64,000 nucleotides of DNA from Vanessa cardui (lineage: Eukaryota; Arthropoda; Insecta; Lepidoptera; Nymphalidae), in contig NC_061154.1 of the NCBI RefSeq assembly GCF_905220365.1, forward strand, positions 496,001 through 560,000. The letters are read 5' to 3'. Under the pieces are notes generated by a model. The model had not been told where the DNA came from. It was given only the letters and a program-made list of their open reading frames with translations, and did no database searches. The position numbers were made by a program, and so were the translations under genes. This document shows positions 1 through 10,342 of this stretch, piece after piece (the first letter of the stretch is position 1; each line of letters begins with the position of its first letter).

Positions 1-229
1 TGTTAATATGTATGAGCTCTCGTGAGTCGCGCCGATCCCTTTGTTATGATTACAATAAAAATATGTTATTCACATTGTACTCGCTCCGCTTATCAATTTA
101 TCTCGTGTCCGAGGAAGCGGCTCGAATTAGGTAACTCGTTACATTTACGACGTATTCATTTTGGGAACGTAGAACGAGACTATAGCGAGTTCAGCGTTAA
201 CATTCAAACGACAAAAATCTGATCGGCAG

Positions 230-397
230 ATAACGGCACCTGGACGCAGCTGTGGCTGATCACGGACTACCACGAGAACGGGTCCCTGTTCGACTTCCTC
301 AGCGTGCGGACCATCGACGCGAACACCCTGGTGAAGATGGCGCAGTCCATCGCCACGGGGCTGGCGCACCTGCACATGGACATCGTGGGCACCAAGG
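230..397 (+). CDS. babo: babo exon: L45 loop to kinase helix E
   Basis: Acceptor gatcggcag is at 229 and donor GTAATG at 398. The exon starts in phase 1 (G from the previous exon plus AT makes Asp) and encodes DNGTWTQLWLITDYHENGS and then the αD-αE region ending LAHLHMDIVGTKG. It ends in phase 1. The preceding exon is outside the window. Confidence 0.92.
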
Positions 398-3300
398 GTA
401 ATGCCACACCTGCGCCTCTAGCTCTACGCATCGCTTTGCGTGCTGCGCTCTTATCTTATACGTAGGTCCCTCTATGTCGCTTTGTCCCTGCGTTGCTTCT
501 GTCTCAAGGTCATAGTGAGATCTAACGACCGATTTGACGACCTCCGTGGTCGAGTGGTGTGTACACCAGTTTTCATGGGTACACCGCTCCGAGGTCCCGG
601 GTTCGATTCCCGGCCGAGTCGATGTAGATTACCATTAGTTTTCTATATCGTCTTGGGTCTGGGTGTTTGTGGTACCGTCGTTACTTCTGATTTTCCACAA
701 CACAAGTGCTTCAGCTACTTACATTGGGATCAGAGTAATGTGTGTGATGTTGTGTCATATTTAATTTAATATTTAACTTGGTAAATTAATATAGTCAATG
801 TGTCATAATTATTACTAAAGATTTTGTCTCAAGCGCCTCTAAATTAAAAATGGTTAAACTTATCTGAATTCTGACATGCGTGCGTTTAACTAAATATTAT
901 ATATGTTTGTTGTTTCTCAAATGTCCCGCTACCTGCGTCGACTCCGCGCGGCCGGAGTTAAGTTTTACATATTTTTTTCAATAATGCCAAGCGATTTATC
1001 TCTGTTCTATGCTAATCTTCCAGACGCCTCATGTATTTTTCCTCGCATGCGTTTATTTAAATGTATTGTAATGTCTTGCACTGGCGCGGCCCGTATATAA
1101 AATGTATATAATAAGTTAAAATTAATAAGTTATCATTTATTATTTCTCGTTTTTGAAAAGAAAAGAAAAAATATAGTTTAATGATGCATTAAATTCAAAA
1201 TGCTAGGCCTATCCTTGAGAGTTTCACATTATTCTATAAATTAATAAATACATAGTAATTGCTAATTTAACGTGAATTTCGTATAAAGATAACTGCAAGA
1301 GTTTGTGTATTTTCAGCAACGCGAATGCTATTTTAATTACTTGATTATTGAACAAAATTCAGAGGCCCAAATACAAAGCACAATGTATTCACTGATAAAA
1401 GTCGTCTACAACCGCTCATAGTGCTGCGTGTGCACACCAGAGCATGGTTTTTTTATGTTATAGGTAGGCGAACGAGCATATGGGTCACCTGATGGTAAGT
1501 GGTCACCATCACCCATAGACAATGATGTTGTAAGCTTCAACCTTGGGAACTAAGATGTTACGTCCCTTGTGCCTGTAGTTACACTGGCTCACTCACCCTT
1601 CAGACCGGAACACAACAATACTGATTACTGTTATCTAGCGGTAGAATAACTAAAGTGGTGTCGCCACTTGTCTTAAATTAATTCATTTCTATATCAAAAT
1701 TTGTACAGAGTGTGTACTTGACAAATGTAACAAATATAGACAGTATTAACATACATATATCATATAATTCATTTAATTTTTGACGACCGTGTGTACACCG
1801 GTTTTAATAGGTACGTCACTCCGAGGTCCCGGGTTCGATTCCCAGCCGATTCGATGTTTATTAGTTTTCTATGTTGCCTTGGGGTTGGGTGTTTGTGGTG
1901 CCGTCCTTACATCTGATTTTCCGTAACACAATTGCTTTAGCTACATACATTGGGATCAGAGTAATGGATGTGATGTTGTCCAATATATATATTTATTTAA
2001 TTAATTTGTAAACATGTCATCCCAGACGACAAGTACTATAGGATATAACATTGTTGCTAAAGAACTCAAAACCATCAGAATAAGGGACAGAATTTCTTAG
2101 GTATTGTGGTCGGTGGTGCATAGACTATATAATAATTAATTTTTAGTCCTTGCAGTGCTGTCTCTTAAGATAAGAAAAAGGTGGGTTTTGTTACGCAAAG
2201 TTTACAATAAAGAAATAAATACTTATAGTTAAATATTAAAAGTCACTGTCAAGATTTTGAAAAACATGAATTATATATCATTAAATTACGATTCTGATTT
2301 TAGTCTTTGATTACTGAAATACAGTGCATCTTTAAAAATAAATGTTAAATATTAATAGTGTTTTTTAGTATTTTTATTTGTATGCGAAGGCTTTGTACAG
2401 TGTTTTTTGTTAAAGTATCTGATAAATATATGACTATGACCTATAAAGTCTTGTGAAAACGGGAAATCCGGCATAAGCGATCTTAATGTTACAATTTATA
2501 TATCAATGTTTTAGTAAATTAATAATTTCAAAATTAATTAATACATATAATTATATTTTGCTAACACAGTGCGATTGGAAGAGCGAATGATATAATGCCT
2601 CTTGTACACATACATGCGATGGCGATTATTTTTATTAATGTATTGGATTTTTTTTGATTGACTATGTATAAAAAGTTTATTATGTAATTTGATATGGGAT
2701 CATTTTGAAAAACGAACTACAAGTAATGACGGGCTCATATCGGTTATGCAGGAAAGCCGGCGATCGCGCACCGAGATCTGAAGTCGAAGAATATCCTGGT
2801 GAAGTCGAACCTGACGTGCGTGATCGGCGACCTGGGGCTGGCGGTGCGGCACAACGTGGCCAACGACTCCGTCGACGTGCCCTCCACCAACCGCGTCGGC
2901 ACCAAGAGATACATGGCGCCCGAGGTATCAGATTACTGCGGGGGTGGCTCTGTTATACTCGATACCATCCCAACAACAACAACAGCCTGTAAATTCTCAT
3001 TGCTGGGCTAAAGGCTTCCTCTCCCTTTGAGGAGAAGGTTTGGAACATATTCCACCACGCTGTTCAAATGTGGTTTCGTGGAATACACATGTGGCAGAAT
3101 TTCTATGAAATTTGTCACATGTAGGTTTCCTCACGATGTTTTCCTTCGCCGCTGAGCACGAGATGAATTATAAAGACAAATTAAGCACATGAATCAGCGG
3201 TGATTGCCTGGGTTTGAACCCGCAATCATCGGTTAAGATGCACGCGTTCTAACCACTGGGCCATCTCGACTCATGAGGATGGATGTGTGTATGTTTGTTA

Positions 3301-5041
3301 CTCTTTTACGAAAAATCTTTCGAACGGATTTGGATGAAATGTTACAACAATATAGGTTATACATCAGAATAACACTATATAATAGGCTACAAGTTAATGT
3401 AACGATACATATAAAGCCGTGCGTAGCCGGGTCGGGTCGCTAGTCAACGATAACGATGGTCAATGCTGCAGGTGCTGGACGAGAGCATGGACTCGCGGCA
3501 GTTCGACCCGTACAAGCGGTCGGACGTGTACTCGCTGGGCCTCGTGCTGTGGGAGATGGCGCGGCGCTGCGGCTGCGCCTGCGACGACTACCAGCCGCCC
3601 TACTACGACTGCGTGCCGCCCGACCCCGCGCTCGACGACATGCGCCGCGTCGTCTGCCTCGAGCGCCGCCGCCCCGTGCTGCCCAACCGCTGGCACTCCG
3701 ACCCGGTTAGTGCCTCTGTGCACCCCACGCGTATACACTGTCCAATCGTTCTCAATCGGTTGCTTTACATGGATATGAGTCTACTCCTATCTTAGCCACT
3801 TCAGGTGTCCCTCAAGGTTCAAATCTTGGGCCCTTATTATTTTTAATTTTTATCAATGATCTTTTTCCATTAATAAAGAGCGAATGCCTAGCTTATGCTG
3901 ATGATATAAAAATCTTTCGTCGTATATTAAATTGTTCTGACTGTGTAATGCTCCAACAGGACCTCGACATGATTCAAAGTTGGTGTAACGATAATTTACA
4001 CATATACATGTATATAGTGGAACTGGCCCTAATCGCGAGGCACAAGGCCGCAGATGTCGAGAAACATATCAGATAAAAAGGTTTTTGTTTTAAAAATCTC
4101 AGTAATAATCCGGGAGTTTGGAAGTAGGAAGCGTACTGCCGTGTCTCAAAAAGCAAATGAAGCCGTTGTTCCTGTAGTAAAGATATACTAAATCTATAGT
4201 TACGTACATAGTTAATTTATGTTTTTCGACGTGTCGGGTTTGCCGTCCCATTGGATTATGAAGATGGGTGGTTAGTATACACTTTGGAACTATAAATACC
4301 ACTACTAGTCGGCTAGTTTAGTGAGCTTGGCCACAGACTGATATCATTCAAAACGACATCATAATGATATATTGTGATACCCAACAATTGAACTCTACAT
4401 CGATCTTAATGCTATTACAAAACAAGTGTTCCTTTCTTAGCCCTTAAAACATTACGATTGTTTGTGAATTAACTGATGACAATCAATAGTATATACAGAT
4501 GTTTTTAGCGCAAAAAGTAGGTTAGAAGATTGTTTTAGATAATCCTCACTTTGTATTCAGTTCCTTTATGAAACCGTAACAAAAGACAACCTTAGCTGGT
4601 TGTTCCAAAGCCGATCCGCTGATAACAGAGGTTGGACCACGTGTGACCCCGCGATTGTATGGCGAAACAAACAATAACACTGTTTTGAACGTCCTTACGC
4701 TGTAGAAACACCTTATAGTTAGAACTAGCTGTTCATTACTGCAAGGGTATTCGAACGAGTTGCTCACGTTAAATTAAAAGTTCAGAGAATTTATTTCAGT
4801 GTTACTTTGTCTCGAACAAGTAAGGTTTCTTGGAAATTATTTTCAAATTCACCTGATTGATGAAATATATACAATTATGTACATAATTACTAATTAAGGC
4901 AATGCGCGTGCGCAGGTGCTGTCGGCGATATCGAAGGTGATGAAGGAGTGCTGGTACCAGAACCCCGCAGCGCGGCTCACGGCGCTGCGCATCAAGAAGA
5001 CGCTCGCCAACATCGCCACCGCCGACCACTTCAAGCTGTAA
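230..5041 (+). CDS. babo: baboon-type activin/TGF-beta type I receptor, 3' part of the gene (4 exons: 230-397, 2752-2924, 3472-3705, 4916-5041)
   Basis: Transmembrane serine/threonine kinase that, with a type II receptor, relays activin-like ligands to Smad2 (Smox). Only the C-terminal part of the protein lies in the window: from the L45 loop half (DNGTW) through the catalytic loop HRDLKSKN, the metal-binding DLG variant normal for type I receptors, the MAPEV motif and helix F (SDVYSLGLVLWEMARR) to RLTALRIKKTLANI and a TAA stop. The four exons join in frame through phases 1, 0 and 0. The DNGTW loop is the activin/TGF-beta (ALK4/5, Baboon) form; BMP-type receptors (Thickveins, Saxophone) have a different L45 loop, so I prefer babo. 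The ligand-binding, transmembrane and GS regions must be upstream of the window. Recognition is from family knowledge, not a search. Confidence 0.92.
535..763 (+). repeat. tRNA-derived SINE (family C), copy 1, in a babo intron
   Basis: Begins with a tRNA-like head (tccgtggtcgagtggt, then a B-box ccgggttcgattcccgg) followed by a unique body ending in gatcagagtaatg. A second, partly deleted copy lies at 1781-1984. Homology to a particular tRNA was not determined. Confidence 0.75.
1447..1660 (+). repeat. dispersed repeat family B, copy 1
   Basis: Shares the core gcatatgggtcacctgatgg, gtaagtggtcaccatcaccc and gtagttacactggctcactc with copies at 9418, 29258, 31228, 33058, 53803, 60572 and 61003. 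The family is an interspersed element of about 250-300 bp; class not determined from sequence alone. This copy lacks the distal end. Confidence 0.75.
1781..1984 (+). repeat. tRNA-derived SINE (family C), copy 2
   Basis: Aligns by eye with the copy at 535-763 through the B-box (gggttcgattccc) and the body (tgggtgtttgtggtgccgtc, ttgggatcagagtaatg). It lacks about 20 bp of the tRNA-like A-box region. Confidence 0.75.
2752..2924 (+). CDS. babo: babo exon: catalytic and activation loops
   Basis: Acceptor is ttatgcag and donor is GTATCA after GAG. It carries AIAHRDLKSKNILV (catalytic loop), IGDLGLAVRH (DLG metal-binding motif), the activation segment, and RVGTKRYMAPE. The exon begins at phase 1 and ends at phase 0, matching its neighbours. 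Confidence 0.93.
2988..3273 (-). repeat. tRNA-derived SINE (family A), minus orientation, in a babo intron
   Basis: Near-identical, reversed, to the plus-strand copy at 15580-15872. The tRNA-like head is at the right-hand end (B-box gggtttgaaccc around 3210) and the tail ends near 2988 next to a CAA-rich run. It resembles SINEs described in butterflies as Metulj, but I cannot verify the family name. Confidence 0.8.
3280..3443 (+). mobile_element. Helitron-like 3' end fragment before babo exon 3472-3705
   Basis: The stretch ends gtagccgggtcgggtcgCTAG followed by T, the CTRR|T terminus expected of a Helitron, and contains the body phrase cgaacggatttggatgaaat common in lepidopteran non-autonomous Helitrons. 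The 5' part is missing. It abuts a SINE on its left. Confidence 0.5.
3472..3705 (+). CDS. babo: babo exon: helices F-H of the kinase C-lobe
   Basis: Acceptor aatgctgcag is at 3471 and donor GTTAGT at 3706. It encodes 78 codons starting VLDESMD and including YKRSDVYSLGLVLWEMARRC, the DDYQPPYYD segment and the PNRW motif, all typical of type I receptors. It is markedly GC-rich compared with the surrounding intron. The acceptor has almost no pyrimidine tract because transposable-element sequence ends only 28 bp upstream. Confidence 0.93.
3798..4002 (+). pseudogene. non-LTR retrotransposon reverse-transcriptase fragment
   Basis: An uninterrupted 68-codon frame inside the last babo intron encodes a reverse-transcriptase palm: SGVPQGSNLGPLLFLIFIND (motif B) and then LAYADDIKIF (motif C, the YADD catalytic box). 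Sequence on both sides does not continue the frame, so this is a short relic, not an active element. Confidence 0.75.
4003..4915. other. babo last-intron remainder, nothing identifiable
   Basis: AT-rich intron sequence with short GC-richer patches (4020-4060, 4600-4660). No coding frame, RNA gene or recognised repeat could be supported. Confidence 0.4.
4916..5041 (+). CDS. babo: babo last coding exon with stop codon
   Basis: Acceptor is gcgtgcgcag. The exon has 42 codons including TAA at 5039-5041. It encodes SKVMKECWYQNPAARLTALR followed by IKKTLANI and a short tail ending HFKL, the conserved C-terminus of type I TGF-beta receptors. Confidence 0.93.
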   Translation: MLSAISKVMKECWYQNPAARLTALRIKKTLANIATADHFKL

Positions 5042-7327
5042 GCGGCCCCGCCACCGGCGCCATCGACACCATCAACACCATCGACGACAGCATCCATCGC
5101 CTTCGACCATTCGACTTAGTCTATAGTGGTACCATTAAAGAATATAGATCTTTAAAAGTAGCTTAGTTGGGGATGTTTTAAAATATTTAAGATGGAAGGT
5201 TTTGAAAAATTTTAGAAGTATTTCATAATGTAATTCTTCCGATAGTCGTGTGATATGAGAACGAGTCTGTTGTGAGGAGTGCCCGGCAGGCGAGGGCGAC
5301 CGGGGCGCTCGCCCCAGCAGCGCCGGGCGGTCACAGGGTGTTAGAAATTGTAATTGTTGTATATTGTAAGAAAAGAAGGTATCCATCTAAAATTTAGATA
5401 TATTTAACAAAATTAAAGATATTTAAAGTGTCTATATCTTTGAACGGTTCCGACTATTTTAATGTGAAAATGTATATAAAATATAGAGGTCGGGATTCAT
5501 TTAAAATGAATACGTTTATCGTCGGGGAAGTGGCCGCAGGGGAACCGGAGTCGGCGACGCGCCCGGGAGCGCTCCCGATCCTACCTCGTAGATTATATTC
5601 GAGTAATATCAAACGAGCATTTATTATAGTACGTGTTATGGACTTGAGGTTGTAGTGATATTTTTTCGTTACCAAGTACGTAGTTTGTAAAATTTTGTTA
5701 AGGTCGATTTCGTTTATTATTATTGCGCATAATACACACGGCGTGCCGCATCGCGTGTATTACTTTCGATTTTATTTTTGGACACTATGTTTTCTGTGAT
5801 AGGGCGTCGTCGCAGCTGCCGTCGCAAGTCTCGCGTCCGCCGGCGGCGCGAGCTCGCTCTTTGTTATACGATTTTATTTTTATTTTAGTCCCGTCGAAGT
5901 TTGTACCAAATTTATTGCCACGTTATGTCCTCCGGCGGGCTCGCCCCGCGGAGGGTTCTGTACCTTTGAAAATTGTTAATTATTAGTAATATTATGTGGG
6001 TAAGATTCATTGGACTTTTGTTTCAAATTTTATGATATGTATAGAGTCCCGCGTCGCGCCGGCGCCGCGCCCTCCGACCGCCATAGTAGAAAGGCCACGC
6101 TAAAATATTTTGTACTCTTTTTATAAAAAGGTAACTTTCTAAAACAATAGTCTTAAGAGCAACTCGATGTTAGTATACAAAGTAACGGTCGTCGCAACGA
6201 ATCCGTAGGCGAGTCCGGGGGCGCGGGGCGCGGGGCGGTGTTATTTAGGCGAAGCTGACTTAGAGTATATTGAGAGAGTGAAATTTTTTACATATTAGTT
6301 GATGAGTGAAATTGACATATTTTCTTACTTGTTCGGTAATCGTTTTTTCGGATATTAAGATATTTTGAATTTGTAAATATTAACGAGAGTTAGTCTACTA
6401 TATACGATCTACTATTTGCATAAGAGTTTTTATAATCACGTAGATTTGATACGTTTATGTAACTTTTTTTACAGATAAGTATAGGGTTTATTTTTTTTAT
6501 ATACATATATATATTTGTATAAGTTTACACGAGCCGTTTAGCCGTCTGAGTGTGAGTGTACCGCGTCACGTGCTTCGGTTAACACGCACTCGGAATAGTT
6601 TGCTTTGCCGGACACGGCAACGACTGCACTCAGTAGCTGGAGGGAGTGCGGAGAGTTTCCAGGCGTTAACCGCTGTCGTCGCTTGTAGAGTTAATTGAGT
6701 TGCAGCAATCCGCGGCCCCCGCCGGGCCGGTCGGTCGGCCGGTCGGTCGGCCGGGCCGGTCGGCCGGGTATGTACTTATGAGAGTATACGCGTACTTTAA
6801 TGTCCTGTCCATCCAGCTTTATATTGTATTTTTTTAACGTTTATTTGTAAAGCCAAAACTACCCTCGTGTTTTTACACATTTTTACAGTCTTTATTATTG
6901 TGAATTATATTTTTGACTAAACTATGAACTTTGATATCTTTTAAATACTTTTTGCGTTTTTGCATAAATATTGTAACGAACTAGTTTTCGATGATATTGT
7001 CGTGCAAGCAATAGCAATAGTGTTTGATCAGTTTATAGTTCACGAGTTTTCCAATCATCATGAAATTCGATATTCGATTTCGACATTAAAATTAAATTCT
7101 AAAATATAAACGGTAACCTCCTCGCTGCGCGGGCGCACGATAGCATGTAAGGGTAGGCGGTAGCTTTGGATCACTAAAGAGTTAGGCAGCTATTCTCGAA
7201 GCCCTCGCGTGATCCGCCTGACACGGCGACCAAGCAACACGGGATCGAGGGATATACTCAGTAGCGGTGCGCGAGTTCGGTATCGGTGTCTGTGCAGAGC
7301 TGTCTATTATATTATACGTTAATCACG

Positions 7328-7669
7328 TATAGTACGACACAAATTAGATGTAGCATCGGAAAATGCAATGGAATGAAAATAAAACCGATTACTGCCGATT
7401 TACACAACCAATAGAAATAGCTGCCTATCGCGCCTTTCGACGCTATTCGTCGCTATAGATTCAGGCGTCAGGGAAAGTAAGTGCATGTAAATCGACGCGT
7501 CAAATTGCCGAATATATTAGGTCCTATGATATTACAAGTTATTACGTTTGTGCAAAGATCATATTCGCATGAGAAATAAATATTGATAATTTGGGATGGC
7601 GTACTCAATTCGGATGTGATCGGTTTTACGAATTTTGCCGATGCGACATCTAAGTTGTGTCGTACTATA
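7328..7669 (-). mobile_element. MITE (family E) copy 1, in babo 3'UTR
   Basis: A 342-bp element bounded by inverted repeats: the left end reads tatagtacgacacaaattag and the right end is its near complement (ctaagttgtgtcgtactata), continuing inward with the atgtagcatcgg motif. The internal caaccaatagaaatagctg and gacgctattcgtcgctat match, in reverse orientation, a second copy at 32275-32586. It has no coding capacity, hence a miniature inverted-repeat element. The strand is relative to that second copy. Confidence 0.8.
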
Positions 7670-8870
7670 AGCGTTTAGTTGCCTTCAGAATTGCACTCCC
7701 GAGTCGAAACATACATTATCGTATTATTATTATAAAGTATGACTTTAAGTTTATATATATTTAAAACGTTTCGTCGCTTTACGCCTTAGTCATTAAGGAA
7801 TACGTAATTAGTTCTTTAGCCCAACATTGACATAGGGAACTGTTATATTTTAACTGTATATGTTACTTAGATACCGCTGTTTTGTTTCGGGGTAGTCGCC
7901 GGCTGTCGGCGCTAGTCGGGTCCGAGAGAGCGATATGTTATGTATAGATGATTCTTGTTGAAAATGATATAAATATTTGAAAATGTTGACTAACATAGAC
8001 ATAGTGCATCCGGCAGCAGCATTGACTGCAATCGTTAGCGGGTGCGCTGCCGCGGCGTGACGACCATATCATGTTTTGCGGTCACGGGATATTTATTGTA
8101 GTTAGGAGTACGAGAGCACGAGCCGCTCGTGCGGACGCAGAGCGCCTCAGACGCCGGCGTCGTCTGGGGAGCCAGTACCAACTAATTCTCAGTCGCGTAG
8201 GTCGAGCCCTTGTATTATATGTGATTGTATTGTTTTCTTACGTAGCTGCACGGTAATCGAGACGAGTGCTTTTAGATTAAACCGTTGGCGCTTGCGTTGA
8301 ACGGGAACATGATGTGAATGTGGGAATTACTTTTCGATATTGTGACTCGTTTTTCGTTCGGCGGTGCCAGCAACCATATTAGATGTTAGAAGGGTGGACG
8401 TCAATGAAATTAGGTTTTAGTGCGTGTAAAATTTAGTCTCTTCGCGATTAAGATCTAGATGTCTCTGTCCTCGCGTGAACGATTTCTTGCATTGCGAATG
8501 TCTCGAGGGCAGTAGAGGGCGTGACGAAGCCGCCGCCGGGTCGGGGCGGCTTTAGTTGAATGTTAGATAAAGGTGTAAGTATAGATTTCATTCTTATTCA
8601 TTATTATTCTGCGTTATTCTCGTAATATTAATATTGAGAGTTAAATAATTTAGATTAGACGTAGGTCGAGTTGTAACGTTCAGGCGTCAGAATTGTTTAG
8701 TCGTTTTAAATGAGTTTCGAGGAGCAATACCGACGAGTACAAGACGGCGCGGCCGTCAGCAACAGCAATAAGCAACAGCGCCGACTCACCTTGTGTACCT
8801 ACCTACCATTATTTAATTGTCGCATTACATAAGATTTATAAAATTGTTTCTGGAGTGGTATAATTAATTT

Positions 8871-8876
8871 AATAAA
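8871..8876 (+). terminator. polyadenylation signal AATAAA for babo
   Basis: AATAAAATAAA is followed by a GU/U-rich element, the usual arrangement of a eukaryotic cleavage and polyadenylation site. It is placed about 3.8 kb after the babo stop codon. Confidence 0.6.
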
Positions 8877-8895
8877 ATAAAACAAGTGTTTTTAT

Positions 8896-9838
8896 ATTTT
8901 GTCGTTTTATTTAACCCACTTGTCTATTTAGGTCATCGTCGCCGGCCCCGGATTCGATAGCTGATGACTGGGTCTTTGATTTAAGAATAAAAACTAACTT
9001 AATAATTTTAGTCTCAAAATTTACCAAGAAAGGTTTTCGATTCAGCTACTACTTTGGTGGTAAGTGAAACTATTCACTTTATTAAAAAATTATTGATTGC
9101 TAATCATTAACTAATATAAATAACATTACAAATAAGCTTACTCTCTGTTGTAAATATATGTAGCCTAATTTTTCTAGTATGTCCAAAATTAATATTTCCT
9201 TTGAAATTAATATTTGAACTTTTAATGAACTGCAAGTCTTGTGTAGCAATCCTTTTTTATCATATGATGCTGTCTAATTTTTTCAAGACTAACCGCTGAA
9301 CCAAATTTCAAATTTGGTCTGAAACAAGCTCAAACCACTAGAACTACTGACTGAATAGGCTACTTTTTGATGCCTAACACGCTATAAAGCCCGAGATAAC
9401 TACTTTTTAATGACATATTACTTGATGGTAGGGCTTAGTGCAAGCCTGTCGGGGTAGGTACCACCCACTCATCAGTTATCCTACCGCCAAACAACAGTGC
9501 TCAGTATTGTTGTGTTCCAGTTTGAAGGGTGAGTTAGCCAGTGTAACTACAGGCACAAGGGACATAACAACTTTGTTCCCAATGTTGGTGGTGCATTGAC
9601 AATGTAAGGATTAGTTAATATTTCTTACAGCGTCATTGTTTATGGGTGATGGTGACCACTTACTATCATGTGGCCCATATACTCGTCAGCCAACTACTAT
9701 ACTATACATCTATACCTATACCATATAAATATATAACTATACCATAAAAACATAAAATGACAATTAATGTTTACATACAAATAAAGGTTAAAGTTGCTTT
9801 TGTTTTTGACAAATAACAAGCAATTAAGAAATATAAAA
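8896..9838. other. intergenic region between two convergent genes
   Basis: AT-rich sequence separating the 3' ends of babo (plus) and the minus-strand dicistronic gene. Apart from the family B repeat at 9418-9705 I see nothing in it. Confidence 0.5.
9418..9705 (-). repeat. dispersed repeat family B, copy 2
   Basis: Reverse orientation. Reads from ttgatggtagggcttagtgc through tgagttagccagtgtaacta to the region with ggtgatggtgaccacttac. Lies between the babo and dicistronic-gene 3' ends. Confidence 0.8.
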
Positions 9839-9841
9839 AAT

Positions 9842-10164
9842 GTTTATTAATACCAAAAGGTACATAATATAAAATACATAATTTCACTAGTTTACAACAT
9901 CTGAGTTAGCAGCAAAACGACTTAAGTCATATTTGTGAACATATTTATTATTTATTAAAAATCGTGATTGTTTTTTTTCATAAGTATCATTTGTAAGTTT
10001 GTGCTAATCACTCAATTCTAGTCTAGTAAAAGCAATCAATAATCATTGAATCTTAAACACTATTTATCATATTAATATTTCTTACAAACTAGTAAAAATA
10101 AAGTCTACAAACAAGTAAAATCAGACAAAACTGGACGGAGGGGTTGCAAAATATAGTTTGAAGG
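9842..10164 (-). other. 3'UTR of the dicistronic gene
   Basis: After the second-cistron stop no further frame is seen. A minus-strand AATAAA (complement of 9842-9847) lies about 320 bp downstream and is the likely poly(A) signal. Confidence 0.5.
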
Positions 10165-10341
10165 TTAAGCATATGAAACCTTCTGCTCATAAGCTTCATC
10201 TTCATTCCAATATTCTTGGTCTGCGAATGTACTGTGCCGGAGCTTACACCAACGAGCCCCGAACCTCAGTATCAAAATAATGACCATCAGTACAAACATT
10301 GAAAGTATGGCAATGGCGGGGTACATCATGAGAAAAGCCAT
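10165..10341 (-). CDS. small membrane protein, 58 aa; second cistron of the same mRNA
   Basis: The ATG (10341-10339) comes one nucleotide after the TAA of the upstream cistron (TAA-A-ATG). The product begins MAFLMMYPAIAILSMFVLMV, continues with IILILRF to make one long hydrophobic helix (about residues 4-27), then a basic patch (ARWCKLRH) and an acidic aromatic tail (DQEYWNEDEAYEQKVSYA). That is the layout of a tail-in-cytosol single-pass microprotein. Codon use is balanced, with Trp, Cys and Tyr, unlike random AT-rich frames nearby. Function is unknown. An alternative is that this is 3'UTR of the first cistron, but the tight spacing and membrane-protein composition argue for translation by reinitiation. 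Confidence 0.65.
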   Translation of the reverse strand: MAFLMMYPAIAILSMFVLMVIILILRFGARWCKLRHSTFADQEYWNEDEAYEQKVSYA

Positions 10342-10342
10342 T

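Larger units (their letters stand above)
5042..8895 (+). other. babo: babo 3' untranslated region
   Basis: No credible reading frame follows the babo stop for about 3.8 kb. AATAAA at 8871-8876, followed by a GT/T-rich stretch (caagtgtttttatattttgt), is the best poly(A) signal. The region is a mosaic of AT-rich DNA and short GC-rich patches (5280-5340, 5520-5580, 6030-6080, 6200-6240, 6710-6770, 8520-8560) and contains a MITE at 7328-7669. The extent is inferred; earlier poly(A) sites are possible. Confidence 0.65.

Noticed and set aside
1..229. GTGAGT at 22 as the donor of an upstream babo exon
   Set aside because: The preceding bases do not encode the expected residues before DNGTW and give the wrong phase (must end in G, phase 1).
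3419..3795. Several overlapping open frames on both strands around the babo exon 3472-3705
   Set aside because: They are shadows of the GC-rich kinase exon in other frames.
5042..8890. Short open frames in the babo 3'UTR (for example 5723-5986 and 8071-8256)
   Set aside because: Low complexity or Arg-rich translations of CpG patches, no motifs, no splice structure.
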